This document shows, piece after piece, positions 1-11,100 of a stretch of 64,000 nt of DNA. The notes under the pieces are model-generated. The model saw nothing but the letters and a program-made list of their open reading frames with translations. It was not told where the DNA came from and searched no databases. The DNA comes from Melieria omissa (lineage: Eukaryota > Arthropoda > Insecta > Diptera > Ulidiidae), in assembly GCA_963971225.1 (NCBI GenBank), contig OZ020267.1, positions 115,144,936 to 115,208,935 of the forward strand. Reading direction: 5' to 3'. How positions within the stretch are numbered: position 1 is the stretch's first letter; every line of letters starts with the position of its first letter. The translations under genes and the position numbers were made by a program.

Positions 1-26
1 CAGCAGCAGCAACAGCAACAGCAACA
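1..26. repeat. CAG/CAA trinucleotide repeat at the window edge
   Basis: A short run of CAG and CAA triplets opens the window and may continue beyond the left edge. Such runs are very common in fly non-coding DNA. No reading frame around it looks coding. Confidence 0.8.
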
Positions 27-540
27 CATGTGCTGCATGCCAAATGCCAAACGGCGAGTGCGCGTTTTAAATGGAGCGCGGCGTATGGAAATAAATTTGG
101 CGCACGCATTGTTTCACTTCGGTTTTCAATGTTTTGTGAAGGAGATTTTCGTGTGCAGCGCATTGCTTTGTTTTGCAGAATGTATTTGCAATGCGCTGTG
201 GCAATGTGTGGGCGGCGAATTTACAGCGAGGTGCAAACTTATTGACGTTCTTAGTGTTGTTTAGAACGCGCACACACATACATGCACATTCAGTGTGTTG
301 TTAATGTATACAGTCTGTCAGTATTTAAAATCGTTAAAAAAGAATCAGAAATACTCTTCGCCAAAATAAATAATTTGTTCATATAAATTTTCTTACATAC
401 CTTAAATTCAAATAACTCAAATATCCATAACTTTTCTCAGACTATCTATTGTTTGGTCTTCAACTCCTTTAACAAAGTGGCAAATGGCTGAAAATGCTTC
501 TACATTTGCTAGGTTCGTATTAACCCTTTCCGGAAATTTG
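27..540. other. Non-coding stretch, nothing recognised
   Basis: This is AT-leaning unique-looking DNA. The three short overlapping open frames between 28 and 279 resemble no family I know. TTAACCCTTTCC near 520 looks like the end of a TTAA-targeting element, but I found no partner end. Confidence 0.5.
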
Positions 541-542
541 TA

Positions 543-2077
543 AGGGAGAGGGCTGGGTTGTGAACAGGGGTTTTGTTTTTTGGCTCTAACTTTTCACAGA
601 ATAAAGATATCGAAAAATCGAAGATACCGTTGGAAAGGTGAATATATAACGCAACTTTTTTATGAAGACAGATTACCGTTTTGATTGAAATTTAACTCTC
701 TACGTCCAATTTTCTAAGGACTTGATTTTTCGCTTTTCCGGAAAAGTGGCTGGGTTGTGAACCATCTGGAAAATCCCTATTAAAGTCGGAAAATACGAAG
801 AAAACACCCATAATTTTTAAGTAAGTTGAGGATTTATTTAATCAGGAGGCCTCAAGATGTGAAAAAAGTTATAATGACGCCAATTAGGCCAAAAAATCGC
901 AATGAATGAAAGTGCTCAATTTTTTGAATTTTCATCCTAATCGGTGTCGCAATGTTTGCTTGTGAAATACGAATGCGTTCTCGCATTGGCCCACTTCAAG
1001 TGAACTCAAGGAAATCGAGTGAAATTACATAAAATTACTTTATTTTAATATATCCGTCCATATTTGACAGTGTTAGAACAAATGTAGTACGAAAAACAGG
1101 TGGTTCATAACCCAGCCACCTCAGTGGTTCACAGCCCAACCACGATGCCATTTTGGAAACTTTAAAATAAACGACACTTCCAATCATAATTCGACATAAA
1201 CAAATATTGCATCGTAAAATAGAATCAAAACACTAAATAAACATGTATTACACAGACCTTTTTGCAATAAGCTCAGTCACTTGGATAGCACTTTAACCTT
1301 CACACTGTCACCATTAACATTTGTTAATATTTCAAATTTTGATTGTGCTATAACTTTTTAGTTTTAAGTCCGATTTTCATGCGGCTTCGGCTCAGTGGCC
1401 ATTTCATTATCAAGCTCTTTCTAAATATGTAATCAGAAAACTAAAAATTTTATTTTTTCCACATTCGTTTTATTTTATTATTTATTCATTTTATTTAAAT
1501 GAAAATTTGTACTCCTATTTTGGTTACAATTAACATATTAAAAATTCAATGCTCAAATTTGGATATGTGATGTGGAATTACCTAAAAATCTTACATACAA
1601 AATTTTGTGAGAATATCTTTGAAAATGCACTTTTTATGGAATTTCTTTAAAAAAAGCAACAAATTCGCCCACATTGTGGGGGCTGAAACCCCATTCATCC
1701 CTTTTCCCCCTTCCACGTGTCAACGTAAAATCTCTTAAGCACAGTCCATTTTACGTTTTTGCTTACCAACTTAGCTCAAAAAATCAAAACTGTCTTTATA
1801 AAACGGATGAAAAGAAAAATATTAACATATGTTAATAGTGACAGTGTGAAGGTTAAAAAAAGCCAACAAGTTTTCGCAGTCGATTTTCAAACACGATGTC
1901 TTTCAAACTCGATTGCTGCCTCAAGCAATACGTGTTTGTACTTCGGTGTAACCACAGAAGCAGAGTCATATCATAAGACAAACTTGACAGTTGAAAGATT
2001 GGCGATATGTCAATTAGGGAAAGAAAAAACGGTAATGGTTCACAACCCAGCCTGGTTCACAACCCAGCCCTCTCCCT
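543..2077. mobile_element. 1.5 kb TA-flanked inverted-repeat element, family unknown
   Basis: The two ends are inverted copies: AGGGAGAGGGCTGGGTTGTG at 543 and its complement ending at 2077. TA lies directly outside both ends (541-542 and 2078-2079), as expected for a Tc1/mariner-type target. Removing the element and one TA restores a perfect 20-bp palindrome (538-542 joined to 2080-2094), which strongly supports these borders. A 16-bp motif, GGCTGGGTTGTGAACC or its complement, occurs six times: forward near 551 and 748, reverse at 1102, 1126, 2037 and 2054. Such arrays near ends often bind a transposase. The only sizeable open frame (1759-2163) runs past the right end and resembles nothing known, so I read this as a non-autonomous element. 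Borders are firm and the superfamily is not. Confidence 0.75.
1291..1858. repeat. Internal inverted repeat inside the 543-2077 element
   Basis: About 40 bases at 1291-1331, containing TTAACCTTCACACTGTCAC, recur as the reverse complement at 1819-1858 with roughly three differences. Weaker similarity continues inwards on both sides. The arms enclose about 490 bases. They may be a nested older element or part of the host element's own structure. No target duplication was recognised. Confidence 0.6.
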
Positions 2078-2418
2078 TACGATATATCGTACAATTGTTT
2101 TCCAAGATTTTTTATTTGACAGCGAATGCTTTTTTTATGGAACGGCTTCTTAATTTCCATTAAGTAGGCTGTATTGTATCACTCTGTTTAAAAATATAAA
2201 TCATTATAGCCGTGGCTACACAGTATGAATGCGTTTTGTAAGCGGCTTTTTGCAAGAATTTGAAAAACCGATGCTTCTGCGTAGGATTTTTTAAATATGT
2301 AATACTTTTTGGAAGCAAAAAGCTAAACAATTTCCAAGTTTAAATCCCAGTTGATTTATAAAACTTATTAAATTTAACATATTTTGCGTCTAAATATTTT
2401 TCCCGAGCCTTTACAAAA

Positions 2419-2481
2419 TTGTACGGTATATCGTACAAATGACCACAAGGGCTGCAAACCTTTGTACGATATATCGTTCAA
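2419..2481. repeat. Two near-copies of a 20-bp palindrome
   Basis: TTGTACGATATATCGTACAA is a perfect 20-bp palindrome. One-mismatch copies lie at 2419-2438 and 2462-2481. The exact copy is the one split by the element at 543-2077. They could be binding sites for a dimeric protein or the end sequence of a decayed element. The rest of 2095-2914 is AT-rich with nothing else recognised. Confidence 0.7.
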
Positions 2482-2916
2482 ATGGAAAGCAAAGGTTGCA
2501 AGTGATGTTCGCATTTTTTTTAAGTTATGGGTTTGGTAACAGATTTTTTGCGTTTGTATGCCTGCCACGCCCATCTGTAAACCACTTGACTAATAAAATT
2601 CGATTATTCGGCAATTTTCGATTAAAAATAAGAACTACTAGAAGATTTTGTGTTTTACTGGGAAGACACAGGTTATGTAAGGTTAGACATGCGTACTTGC
2701 CACTCCCACTACCATAATAAGAATGGGTTATATTCAGTGCCTTTCTGTAAAACTGTATGAATTTTAATTTATTCTGTGTTTTATTCAAAGGAAAAGGGCT
2801 TTACAACAACATCAACGGTTATATACGACCGAATAAATGTGAATCCATTGTTTATATATATAATTTATATAGGTTTCGATCAAAATGAAATCACGTTTTG
2901 ATTTTTTGTTGTTATA

Positions 2917-2943
2917 CCAGGTATGCGCCTATGCGCCGGTAAC
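2917..2943 (+). repeat. Left terminal inverted repeat of mariner, with 8-bp duplication
   Basis: This end matches the right end at 18 of 19 positions once a tandem 8-bp unit (TATGCGCC) is removed. TA at 2915-2916 is the target duplication. Confidence 0.85.
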
Positions 2944-3088
2944 GACATCTAGCAGTAAATAGCCGAATATTTATAAACTTCGGAACCGTACCAAATGTCA
3001 TGTTTACTTCTTCTGTCATATGTCAACAATATTCAGTTCACAATTTGTCAAGTTTCATCCAACAACGCATTGTTTGACGCTCCGGAAA

Positions 3089-4120
3089 ATGTCGGATTAC
3101 GTGCCTACAAATTACGATTTGCGGACACAGTTAATTTTGTGTTACCATTTGAAGAAAAACGCTTCTGAATCGCATCGAATGCTTGTGGAAGCTTACGGCG
3201 AGCATGCTCTTGGTCGCACACAGTGTAACGAGTGGTTCAATAAATTTAAAAGTGGTGATTTTGATGTGAGAAACGAGGAGCGTGGCCGGCCACCAAAAAA
3301 GTTTGAAGACGCCGAATTGCAAGCATTGCTCGATGAAGATGATGGCCAAACGCAAGAACAGCTGGCAGAACAATTGGGTGTTGACCGTCGGACCGTCGGA
3401 AAACGTTTAAAAGCAATGGGAAAAATTTTAAAGGTCGGTAGATGGGTGCCACATGAACTGACTGAAAGGCAGCAAGAAAACCGAAAAACCACTTGTGAAA
3501 TGGTGCTCGCCCGGTACAAAAGAAAGTCGTTTTTGCATCGAATCGTAACTGGTGATGAAAAGTGGGTCTATTTCAAGAATCCCAAACGAAAAAGATCGTA
3601 TGTTAACCGCGGCGAAAGTGCGCAATCGACCGCAACGCCAGATCGCTTCGGAAAGAAGGCCATGCTATGTGTTTTCTGGGACCAGCGTGGTGTCATATGG
3701 TATGACCTTCTAAAACCTGGTGAAACGGTTAACGGTGAACGTTACCAACAACAATTGGCCGATTTGAACCGTGCTATACGCCAAAAATGCCCAGAATATG
3801 AAGCCAGGCAACACAAAGTGATTTTCCTCGATGACAACGCACCACCACACCGCACTAGAGCCACCAAAGAATTGGTTGCATCGTACAACTGGGAAGCTCT
3901 TGCTCATGCGGCTTACTCACCAGATTTGGCGCCTTCGGATCACATGTTCGCATCGATGGACCACGCATTAACGGAACGGCGCTTCAATTCTCACACAGAA
4001 GTCAAAAAATGGATCGATGATTGGTTTCAGGCAAAAGACGAAACATTTTTTTGGCGAGGCATCCATAAATTGCCTGAGAGATGGGAAAAATGTGTAGCTA
4101 GCGATGGCCATTACTTTTAA
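3089..4120 (+). CDS. Mariner transposase, apparently intact
   Basis: A DDD transposase that cuts and pastes its own element in the nucleus using the terminal repeats. I start it at 3089, although the open frame reaches an ATG at 3020, because from 3089 it opens with MSDYVP, matching the usual mariner N-terminus, and gives 343 residues against about 345 for Mos1. Visible parts are a two-helix-turn-helix paired-like DNA-binding region (roughly residues 5-112, including QTQEQLAEQLGVDRRTV at 87-103), the WVPHEL linker at 119-124, and the catalytic aspartates at D156 (TGDEKW), D249 (FLDDNAPPH) and D284 (YSPDLAPSD). The last two are separated by 34 residues, the DD34D signature. The end, KLPERWEKCVASDG, is typical of the mauritiana group. 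One oddity is that the tyrosine usually following D284 is missing, giving DHMF rather than DYHLF. There is no stop or frameshift. Confidence 0.95.
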   Translation: MSDYVPTNYDLRTQLILCYHLKKNASESHRMLVEAYGEHALGRTQCNEWFNKFKSGDFDVRNEERGRPPKKFEDAELQALLDEDDGQTQEQLAEQLGVDRRTVGKRLKAMGKILKVGRWVPHELTERQQENRKTTCEMVLARYKRKSFLHRIVTGDEKWVYFKNPKRKRSYVNRGESAQSTATPDRFGKKAMLCVFWDQRGVIWYDLLKPGETVNGERYQQQLADLNRAIRQKCPEYEARQHKVIFLDDNAPPHRTRATKELVASYNWEALAHAAYSPDLAPSDHMFASMDHALTERRFNSHTEVKKWIDDWFQAKDETFFWRGIHKLPERWEKCVASDGHYF

Positions 4121-4170
4121 GAATAAAATTGTAATCATTTCCTCACAATAAACGTGTTTTTTCAAAAATA

Positions 4171-4189
4171 ATTACCGGCGCATACCTGG
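4171..4189 (-). repeat. Right terminal inverted repeat of mariner
   Basis: ATTACCGGCGCATACCTGG is followed by TA at 4190-4191. It is the complement of the left end without the 8-bp duplication. It lies 50 bases beyond the transposase stop codon, with an AATAAA at about 4122 in between. Confidence 0.88.
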
Positions 4190-5072
4190 TAATTTATGTT
4201 TTCTATCAAGAAAATCAATGAATTGTTCATAAAACTTAAAAGAACGAAACCAAAATTGCAAATTGATGAAGTTGTTATTCTCAACCAAAATCATTTTTTT
4301 GAAATTTGTTTGTATTTTATTGCTAAAATGTCCAATAAGAGTCAATATTTTGAAGGAAAAATTTGTATCTCAAGAAATGTGGGAATTGACCGGAAAGAGT
4401 TAAAAGTCTGAAAATATCACAAAAACAGTAAAAAGTTCAGTTGGGACATTGTTGTAGACTAATGGTGGCTGATTGATGTAGAACTAAAACATTTTCCATA
4501 CATCGCAAATGTTTTGTCTTATTTATAAATATCCAACCGCAAAAGTACGAAAACAAAATAGTACTTGTCAAATGATGGCGTCAAATTCGCTGACACAAAG
4601 AGCCGAAAGTTCTCAAAGCATCGACGCCGTTGGACAAAACAAAGTCTCAACAGCTGCAAACATTTTGTAGCAATGTCGCATCTTTATTATTAATTTATAT
4701 GCAAATTAAAATTCAGATCGAAGCTTCAAGATGACTCGCTGTCTAATACAAGAATAAATCACAATTAAGCAAAACCGCCTCCCTCCGCCGGCGCAAACAG
4801 CATCGGACGCGTCTTAAAATTGTCATCAATGTCGTTCATAAATTAGCCACGAACGAAAATCTTAAATGACAAAGTTGTCGCTCCACACCGCTCCGTCTCG
4901 CACCCGTTGGCGGTTACATGGCCCAATGGCCGCTGTCGATCTCGCTGGCTGACTGGCTTTCGTATTATGAGAACGGCGACTTGGAAATGTGCAGCGGCGC
5001 TGACAATTAGCCAGGACGGGCCGACAGTCACATACAAGTATTCAAAATTTATTGACAATAACTTGTACACAT

Positions 5073-5104
5073 TCACACACACACACACACACACGCACAC
5101 ACCC
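5073..5104. repeat. CA dinucleotide microsatellite
   Basis: A run of about fourteen CA units, interrupted once by G. Overlapping frames read THTHTH on one strand and VCVCVC on the other and are artefacts. Confidence 0.9.
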
Positions 5105-5450
5105 ATGCAAACATAAACAATATTAATAGAAGCGACTATGTAGATGGATGAGCAACGAAATTGGGCCACAGCAGAATCGAATGAGTGATTGCAGTGCGAC
5201 AATTGTGACGTTCAAATCGCCAACGACGAGCACGACAAACGGCGGCCATAACAACAACTGACAGCAACACGGCCAGTCAATAGTCAGCAACTACATTAGC
5301 AACGGCGAAATAAGCATTTAATGGTCCTGATTGCTGATGGGCCATAAATAATCGCCAAAAATAAATTCTGAAGCCAAAATGCTTCGTTCGCATTAAAAAC
5401 AAGTCATAAATCGCGTGAAAAGCAGAACAAGCGCAGCACAAGTTTATGTT

Positions 5451-5516
5451 ACACACACACATACATACTAACACAGCTGTGTGTGTGTGTGATTCTGCCC
5501 GTCTGTCTGTCTGTCT
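5451..5516. repeat. Compound AC / GT / GTCT microsatellite
   Basis: An AC run (5451-5461), a GT run (5478-5490) and GTCT tetranucleotides (5501-5516) lie within 66 bases. The AC and GT runs are complementary and could pair as a hairpin. Confidence 0.85.
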
Positions 5517-7968
5517 CTATATTTTTATAATCGAGCTCGAGATGTATTCGTAGTCGGAAGACAAAATAGCAGAATAAAATAATTATTGTCCACAAAGCAG
5601 CAGAACAAGACGGATGACTGCGCGCACTGAAGGACCGAAGCGGGTGACGCGTCCGGGAGAGAGACTGGCAGCAGAAGGCCGTTGCTTGGCAGAAGACGAG
5701 TTGACAAGCTAACAAAGAGCCATTCGGTATTTGTCAGATTTGATGGAAAGATTGTGTTTTGCATACAGTTTCGAGCAAAAGAACAATCAACCGTTTTTAT
5801 TATACGCAATCGAACTGAGAGATGCAGCCTTCAGACCGACTGACGAATATTTAGTAAAAGGTTTCAAGTTTTAGCGTTTGCATTGAGCAAAAGTCGGAAA
5901 TAGAAAACCGGACTTTCGCACAGAAAAACAACAGTTTCCATAGAAAGCAATGCATTCCTTTTTGAATGGTTTTCTGAATACTCACACTTTTGATACAAAT
6001 AACTTGCAGCCACATCTGGAAAAGTTTGTTTCAAAGGACGGCTTCGTACAATCGACCGAAACTTCAGAGAGTCGACAAATAGGAAATTATAGTTCTACTA
6101 TCTATAATCAGCGCCTCTCTGCAGGCGGACCGTTCGAGTTGCTTTGACTTTGGCCGTGTTGTTGTTGCGGGGTCCCGTACTATAAACATACCAAGCAATT
6201 TAACGCTAATTCAGCAACTAAAGAATGCTGCGAATACTTTTCTTTAAGCTCCTTTCTCACTTCAGTTGACTTAAAGCATATTTCTTCAATCCCTAAAATG
6301 ATTCTTCGACACTAATGCAATGCTTTGATATATTTGTTCATACTCTACGCAAACTATCGAGATTATCAGGATTTCAACGCTTGATATCTCTACTTACATC
6401 CTGAGCATTTTCGGAGACTTGTTTATTGTGTGAAAAGTCTCCACACCTGATTGCTGCAGTTGTCATTTGTTAACTCGGACAAACAGTGCACTTGTGGCTA
6501 CGGGTGGCTGGCTGGTGTTGGCGTCAGCCGTTGACGAATTTTTCGGTGTTTCAGATCTTAATTGAATCGACGTGTTGTGGAGCGTGTGCGCGCATTTAAT
6601 CGTATGTGTGCGTGTGTGCATTAAATTGCCGCGCAAGCAAATGGGCTGCGAACAGGAATTATGTTAATAGCCGCTGTCAATTTAAATCAAATCTTACAAG
6701 GCATTTTAAATTTTACGACGCTCGGGTGAACAACGCAATTATCATTTTTTATTATGATTTAATGGAATCGCCGCGCTCCCCACTGCCCCGCTGCACTCGC
6801 GCTCGCGAAATGCTTCCCGCAAAAATTCCCAAGAAATGCTTTTTCTCATAATGGTTGCGCTGCATATTTTGACATTTTATTGAGGTGTTTCATTACTGCT
6901 GTCGAGTGATATATGCTGAGCGCCGCCTGCTCGAGGGCGAATTAAGCGAATTTCACCATTGTTATTGGTGCGAATTGGGGTATTTATGCGAACTTTACCG
7001 TCGCGTCGTTGATGTCTTGTCGCTGTTGACTTTTTGTGCGACGACGGTTATTGTTATTGCGGCTGTCATGGCCTGCGTGAAATTTGTCACGTGTCATTAG
7101 ACGGACCGACCGCTGGAACGCCAAACACAATGCGGCGCCTTTTGTTTTAATTTTTTGCGAGCGGCAAATAAACTGCAACGGAAATGCTCCAACTGTCACT
7201 TTGACTACTGTCAAAAGTATTCCGCAAATGAGTTGCCTGCCGCTCGTGCATATGCGACAAAAGTTTCGACACAAACACCCAATACGCCCATCCACACGAA
7301 CGACTCTCCAGAGGCGAACGAAGCTAGAATTCCCTGCACGGGGGGAGAGTGAATAATGCCGAAAAACTCACCATCAATCCCAACCAACAATATGCGAATG
7401 TTTCGAACTGCAGCGCACCGAAAAACCCCCAGCACTGCGCAGCCCTGTGTGCGCCCCACACAGCAGCGCTCAAAGTTTCTAATTAGAAATAAATCGAAAA
7501 ATGCTCACATTCAAATTTTAAAATATCAACTGTCAAATTTCGCAAATGTCATGTGAATTTATGCCGGCGACTCGTCGACGCTGCGGTCGACGTTGCAGCG
7601 CTCTGGCCGTCGTCGCTGCCGGCTGCCGTCTGTCGGCTGGTGTGTGTCGTCATTGTCGCACCAATGCGCCCATCTGGGAGGTGGAGTGGAACTGGTTGGC
7701 GGCACAGTGGCCATCAGCGGCAGCCCCTGCTCCAGCACAGCGCCAACTTCATTACGCCCACTGTGCAAATCTGTGAAATTTCAAAATTTCTCAAATAAAA
7801 GACACACACAAACGCGTTGTTGCATTTGTATTCCGATTAGTGGGGCAGGGGGCCGTTTGTTGGTGATTTTGTTGTGGCAGACGCGCCAACAGCCCACTTA
7901 CAACAAATGCCAACCCTCGAAAAATTCAAGCGAAACATAACTGAAAACGGCTAACTGACAACGACCGG

Positions 7969-8153
7969 CAGGGTTGCCAAGGCAGTAAGGTAAAAAATAA
8001 TCATTCTTAATTATGAAAAAGTGAAGAAAAATAGATTTAATTTTATAATTTATATAAATTTATCACCAAAAAAAAAATTAAAAAACTGGTCTTTCTCTAT
8101 TTTGATTTTATGCGCAACTAAGTTGTCGTAACTACTGCACGTTGGCAACCCTA
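7969..8153. mobile_element. Short hAT-like MITE, about 185 bp, no clear target duplication
   Basis: CAGGGTTGCCAA at 7969 has its near-complement TTGGCAACCCTA at 8142-8153, and both ends have CAGTA a little inside. The interior is AT-rich with no coding capacity. CAGGG ends suit the hAT superfamily. I do not see matching 8-bp flanks, so this is either old or the borders are slightly off. Confidence 0.45.
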
Positions 8154-11100
8154 TAAAATTTACCAACGTGCACTTTGTATGGAAATGAAAAAAAGTGAAA
8201 AGTGAAGTTTTCATTTCTATGCCAATTTGACACTTCATGTGCAAAAGTGTCACAAATTTGCCTCACACACCAACACACACACACACTCATGCATGGAGTT
8301 TTCAATAACAAAACACGCCGAGTCGCGTACATGACATTCATTGTTACGGCGCGCTGAGTTTTTATTTTTTGCACATCACAGTCAAATCAAGCAAAAATCC
8401 CTCAATCTCACCCCAACAGTTGTCGACTGAAGGAACGGTATGAAAAACATTGCATGAATGAGCTTTTTTATGAGGGTTGCCTATGGTAGAAATTAGTATG
8501 AAACAATAATTTAGGTTATGTTAGATGAATTGGAGGATTAAACTTAACTTAACTTAACTGAAATGTTTCACTAGAGACTTTCAAAAAGTCAGTCTAATTG
8601 AATAAAAATAAACACTACAACCATGTTTGATCTTTTTGCTGCGTTTGCTCAAGTCAAGACCATTTCAAAGTCAAAGGCGAAAATTAAAAAAAATCAAAGT
8701 GAATACAAATTTTAAATTGTCAATGACAACACACGAGTGCTGACTACAATGACTTATGATTAGCATTTTCATGTATCCAAATTAGTAAACATCTTCCAAA
8801 GTATTTTGATGGAAACAATCAAAACCTGATGCTGGCTCTGCGTTTTTGATGAATTTGTATTTTTCAGAGCTCTCGTACACATTCCTTCTCCGAGTATGCC
8901 GACAAAGGCAGAAGAAATCGTCACTTCAAGTTTAATTTGATGTGTTGCAATTAATAATTCGACGCTGGCGTGGCGAGATCAAAGTGAGGTCTTAGTGTCT
9001 TGATTAGGAATGAATTAAAAGCGAATCTGTCAGAGACAACAAAAGCACCAACAGACGAAGAAGAATTGAATTGATAATAAATGAATTTTGTGCGTTTTAA
9101 ATAAGACGAGAATTGATTTGAAATTGTTTACAAGTCTGAAAGCTTTATGGGAAGACTTAGTGGTTTGTGAAGAGTGACGATTTTTTTGTTGGCAATTTGA
9201 AAAATTGTTGTTGTTTCTGTGGCTAAAAAGACAGATCAACTTCTTGCTTTCACTTCTACGAGTAGATGTAATGTATATAATTTGAAAGACGAGGAAGGAA
9301 ACCTCCCGCAGATCATTCTTGACCACACAATTCAAAATCGATCGTCTTTTTATATAATTGAGGTAATCTTCACAAGTAACCAGAGCCCAAATCTTTTGAT
9401 TTATTCATATATATTTTTAGCCCCAATTTCTGGTAATTTCTGAAGCTCACATCTGACAGCATTTCCATAGGCAATCATTCAATCAGTTTTAGTCTCACAG
9501 CTCCAGTAGGCGGCAATGTGCCGAAAGACCTCACTCTCAAATATGTACAAATGTGTAATATTTACTAAATATTTAATCAGTTTCAAACAAAAAATGAATC
9601 GCATTTAATCTTCTTGATTTGGAAACACTCCGAGTTTTATTGCTTTTTTCATTGCTATACCCGCTGCCGCGGTCATTTGTTCCGTGTCGGCGCTTCATCA
9701 GCCTCCAGCTGCCTACTACCTTCCAACCAACCAACCAACCAACACACACACTAAATTTATTATTGTTTGGTTGAAATTCTCAGTTTTTAAGTTTTATCGC
9801 TCCATTGACCTTTTGAAATTGATTTGCTGACGCTTTTGTCACACACAACATTTCGATGATTTTCACAACTAACACAAATTAAGCGCAGGTTTCTTTCTAA
9901 TGAACTCCATATGATGTGTGTGTGTGTGTGTGTCAATCGGTGCTTTTAAGCAGCGAATTCCAAGCGAGATTTATAACCAACTCGAGCAATAAATTATCGT
10001 GTCTATATTTAAATGAAAACGTTTGCGACATCGCTGTCCGTTTGTGTGTGTGAGTTTTGCTAGTCGCCTCGTGCAGTATTTTGTCATTGATCGACGGACG
10101 GAATTTCGGTTAGCCACGGTTGAGATCATGCATTTATTTTTGCTGGCACTGATGCTGCGTCGTCGGCGCTCTACACTTTGCGCACAAATTACTTTCACTT
10201 TCCCTGCCCGACACTGACCTGATCCGAGCGAAAGGTGTGCGCTGCGGTCTGCAAAGTAAACAAACAAACCGTTCGCGCTGCATTTGCGCGACAGTTGTCC
10301 TGCTGTGACCGCTTGCCGACCGTTGCGCCTCAAGTGCCCGGCGGTAGTTCGCCTAGGGCTGCTCGACCCGCCCTACCTGCTCAGACTTTCACTCTCTTTG
10401 TTCGCCAAATGGGATTAGTTGCCTGTCAAAGTGTGTCACTCTTATTTTTGGTTTTACTTTCCATTTTGCCCAGAACTGCAGTAAGTCTCCTTTCAACAAA
10501 ATCCTTGTTGCTCAAATGCAGACACACGTGTGGGAAAAAGGATCGCTGCAATTTGCATACAGCAATTTGACACCGTTTCGCATGACTGTTTGTTGCATGA
10601 CAGTCACACCGGGCGCTGTTATTGTGTTTGTGATTTATTGCCACCGCTGCGTTGCCATCAAAAAGTCTTTAACAAAGTCAAAGTCAAAGCGACTTGAGTC
10701 AATGGTGGCTGTCTGTCTTTTGTCTGTCTATCTTCTCGCTTTAAAGCGTAACAAAAATTTCGGCGTTTTCTTTTAGGCATTGTTGCAGTTGTTACATTTG
10801 AGTCGGTAATTGGAACCATAAACATGCGAACTCGCAAAACGCGCATCTGAAAATAGATAATTTTTCATTTAAGGACGTTTAGCATAAAAAAGCCTTCAAA
10901 GTATTCGCTCGTCACTCGTTTTCTACGAGCATTTTCCATCTTTTTATATGCAAAATGTAATTTTTGTCAATGTAAACAGTTTTTTTACTTTAGCCTCAAC
11001 AAATCGTTATTATATGCACATCGCTCTCATGTATAAATATGTATGTATATATGTAAGTATCTGTCTCTGTCTCACATACTCGCCTTCAACTTGAACCCTT

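Larger units (their letters stand above)
2917..4189 (+). mobile_element. Complete mariner element, mauritiana-like
   Basis: The element is 1273 bp with inverted ends (CCAGGTATGCGCC and its complement) and TA on both sides (2915-2916 and 4190-4191). It carries one uninterrupted transposase frame, so it is a complete mariner of normal size. The left end holds an extra 8 bases, a tandem copy of TATGCGCC at about 2923-2938, that the right end lacks. This could weaken transposase binding on that side. The intact frame suggests recent arrival. The nearest neighbour is the unrelated TA-flanked element ending at 2077. Confidence 0.93.
4192..7968. other. Non-coding stretch with scattered microsatellites
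   Basis: No gene or named element was recognised. The first kilobase is AT-rich. From about 4780 the DNA is more mixed and contains CA and GT runs. Around 7550-7770 a GC-rich patch is open in several frames on both strands at once, which is what base composition alone would give. None of the short frames shows a domain, signal peptide or conserved motif. Confidence 0.5.

Noticed and set aside
520..532. TTAACCCTTTCC as the end of a piggyBac-like MITE
   Set aside because: No complementary end with TTAA was found within several kilobases.
1759..2163. 134-codon frame as a possible transposase of the 543-2077 element
   Set aside because: It runs through the right inverted repeat and beyond the element, and has no DDE-like or DNA-binding motif.
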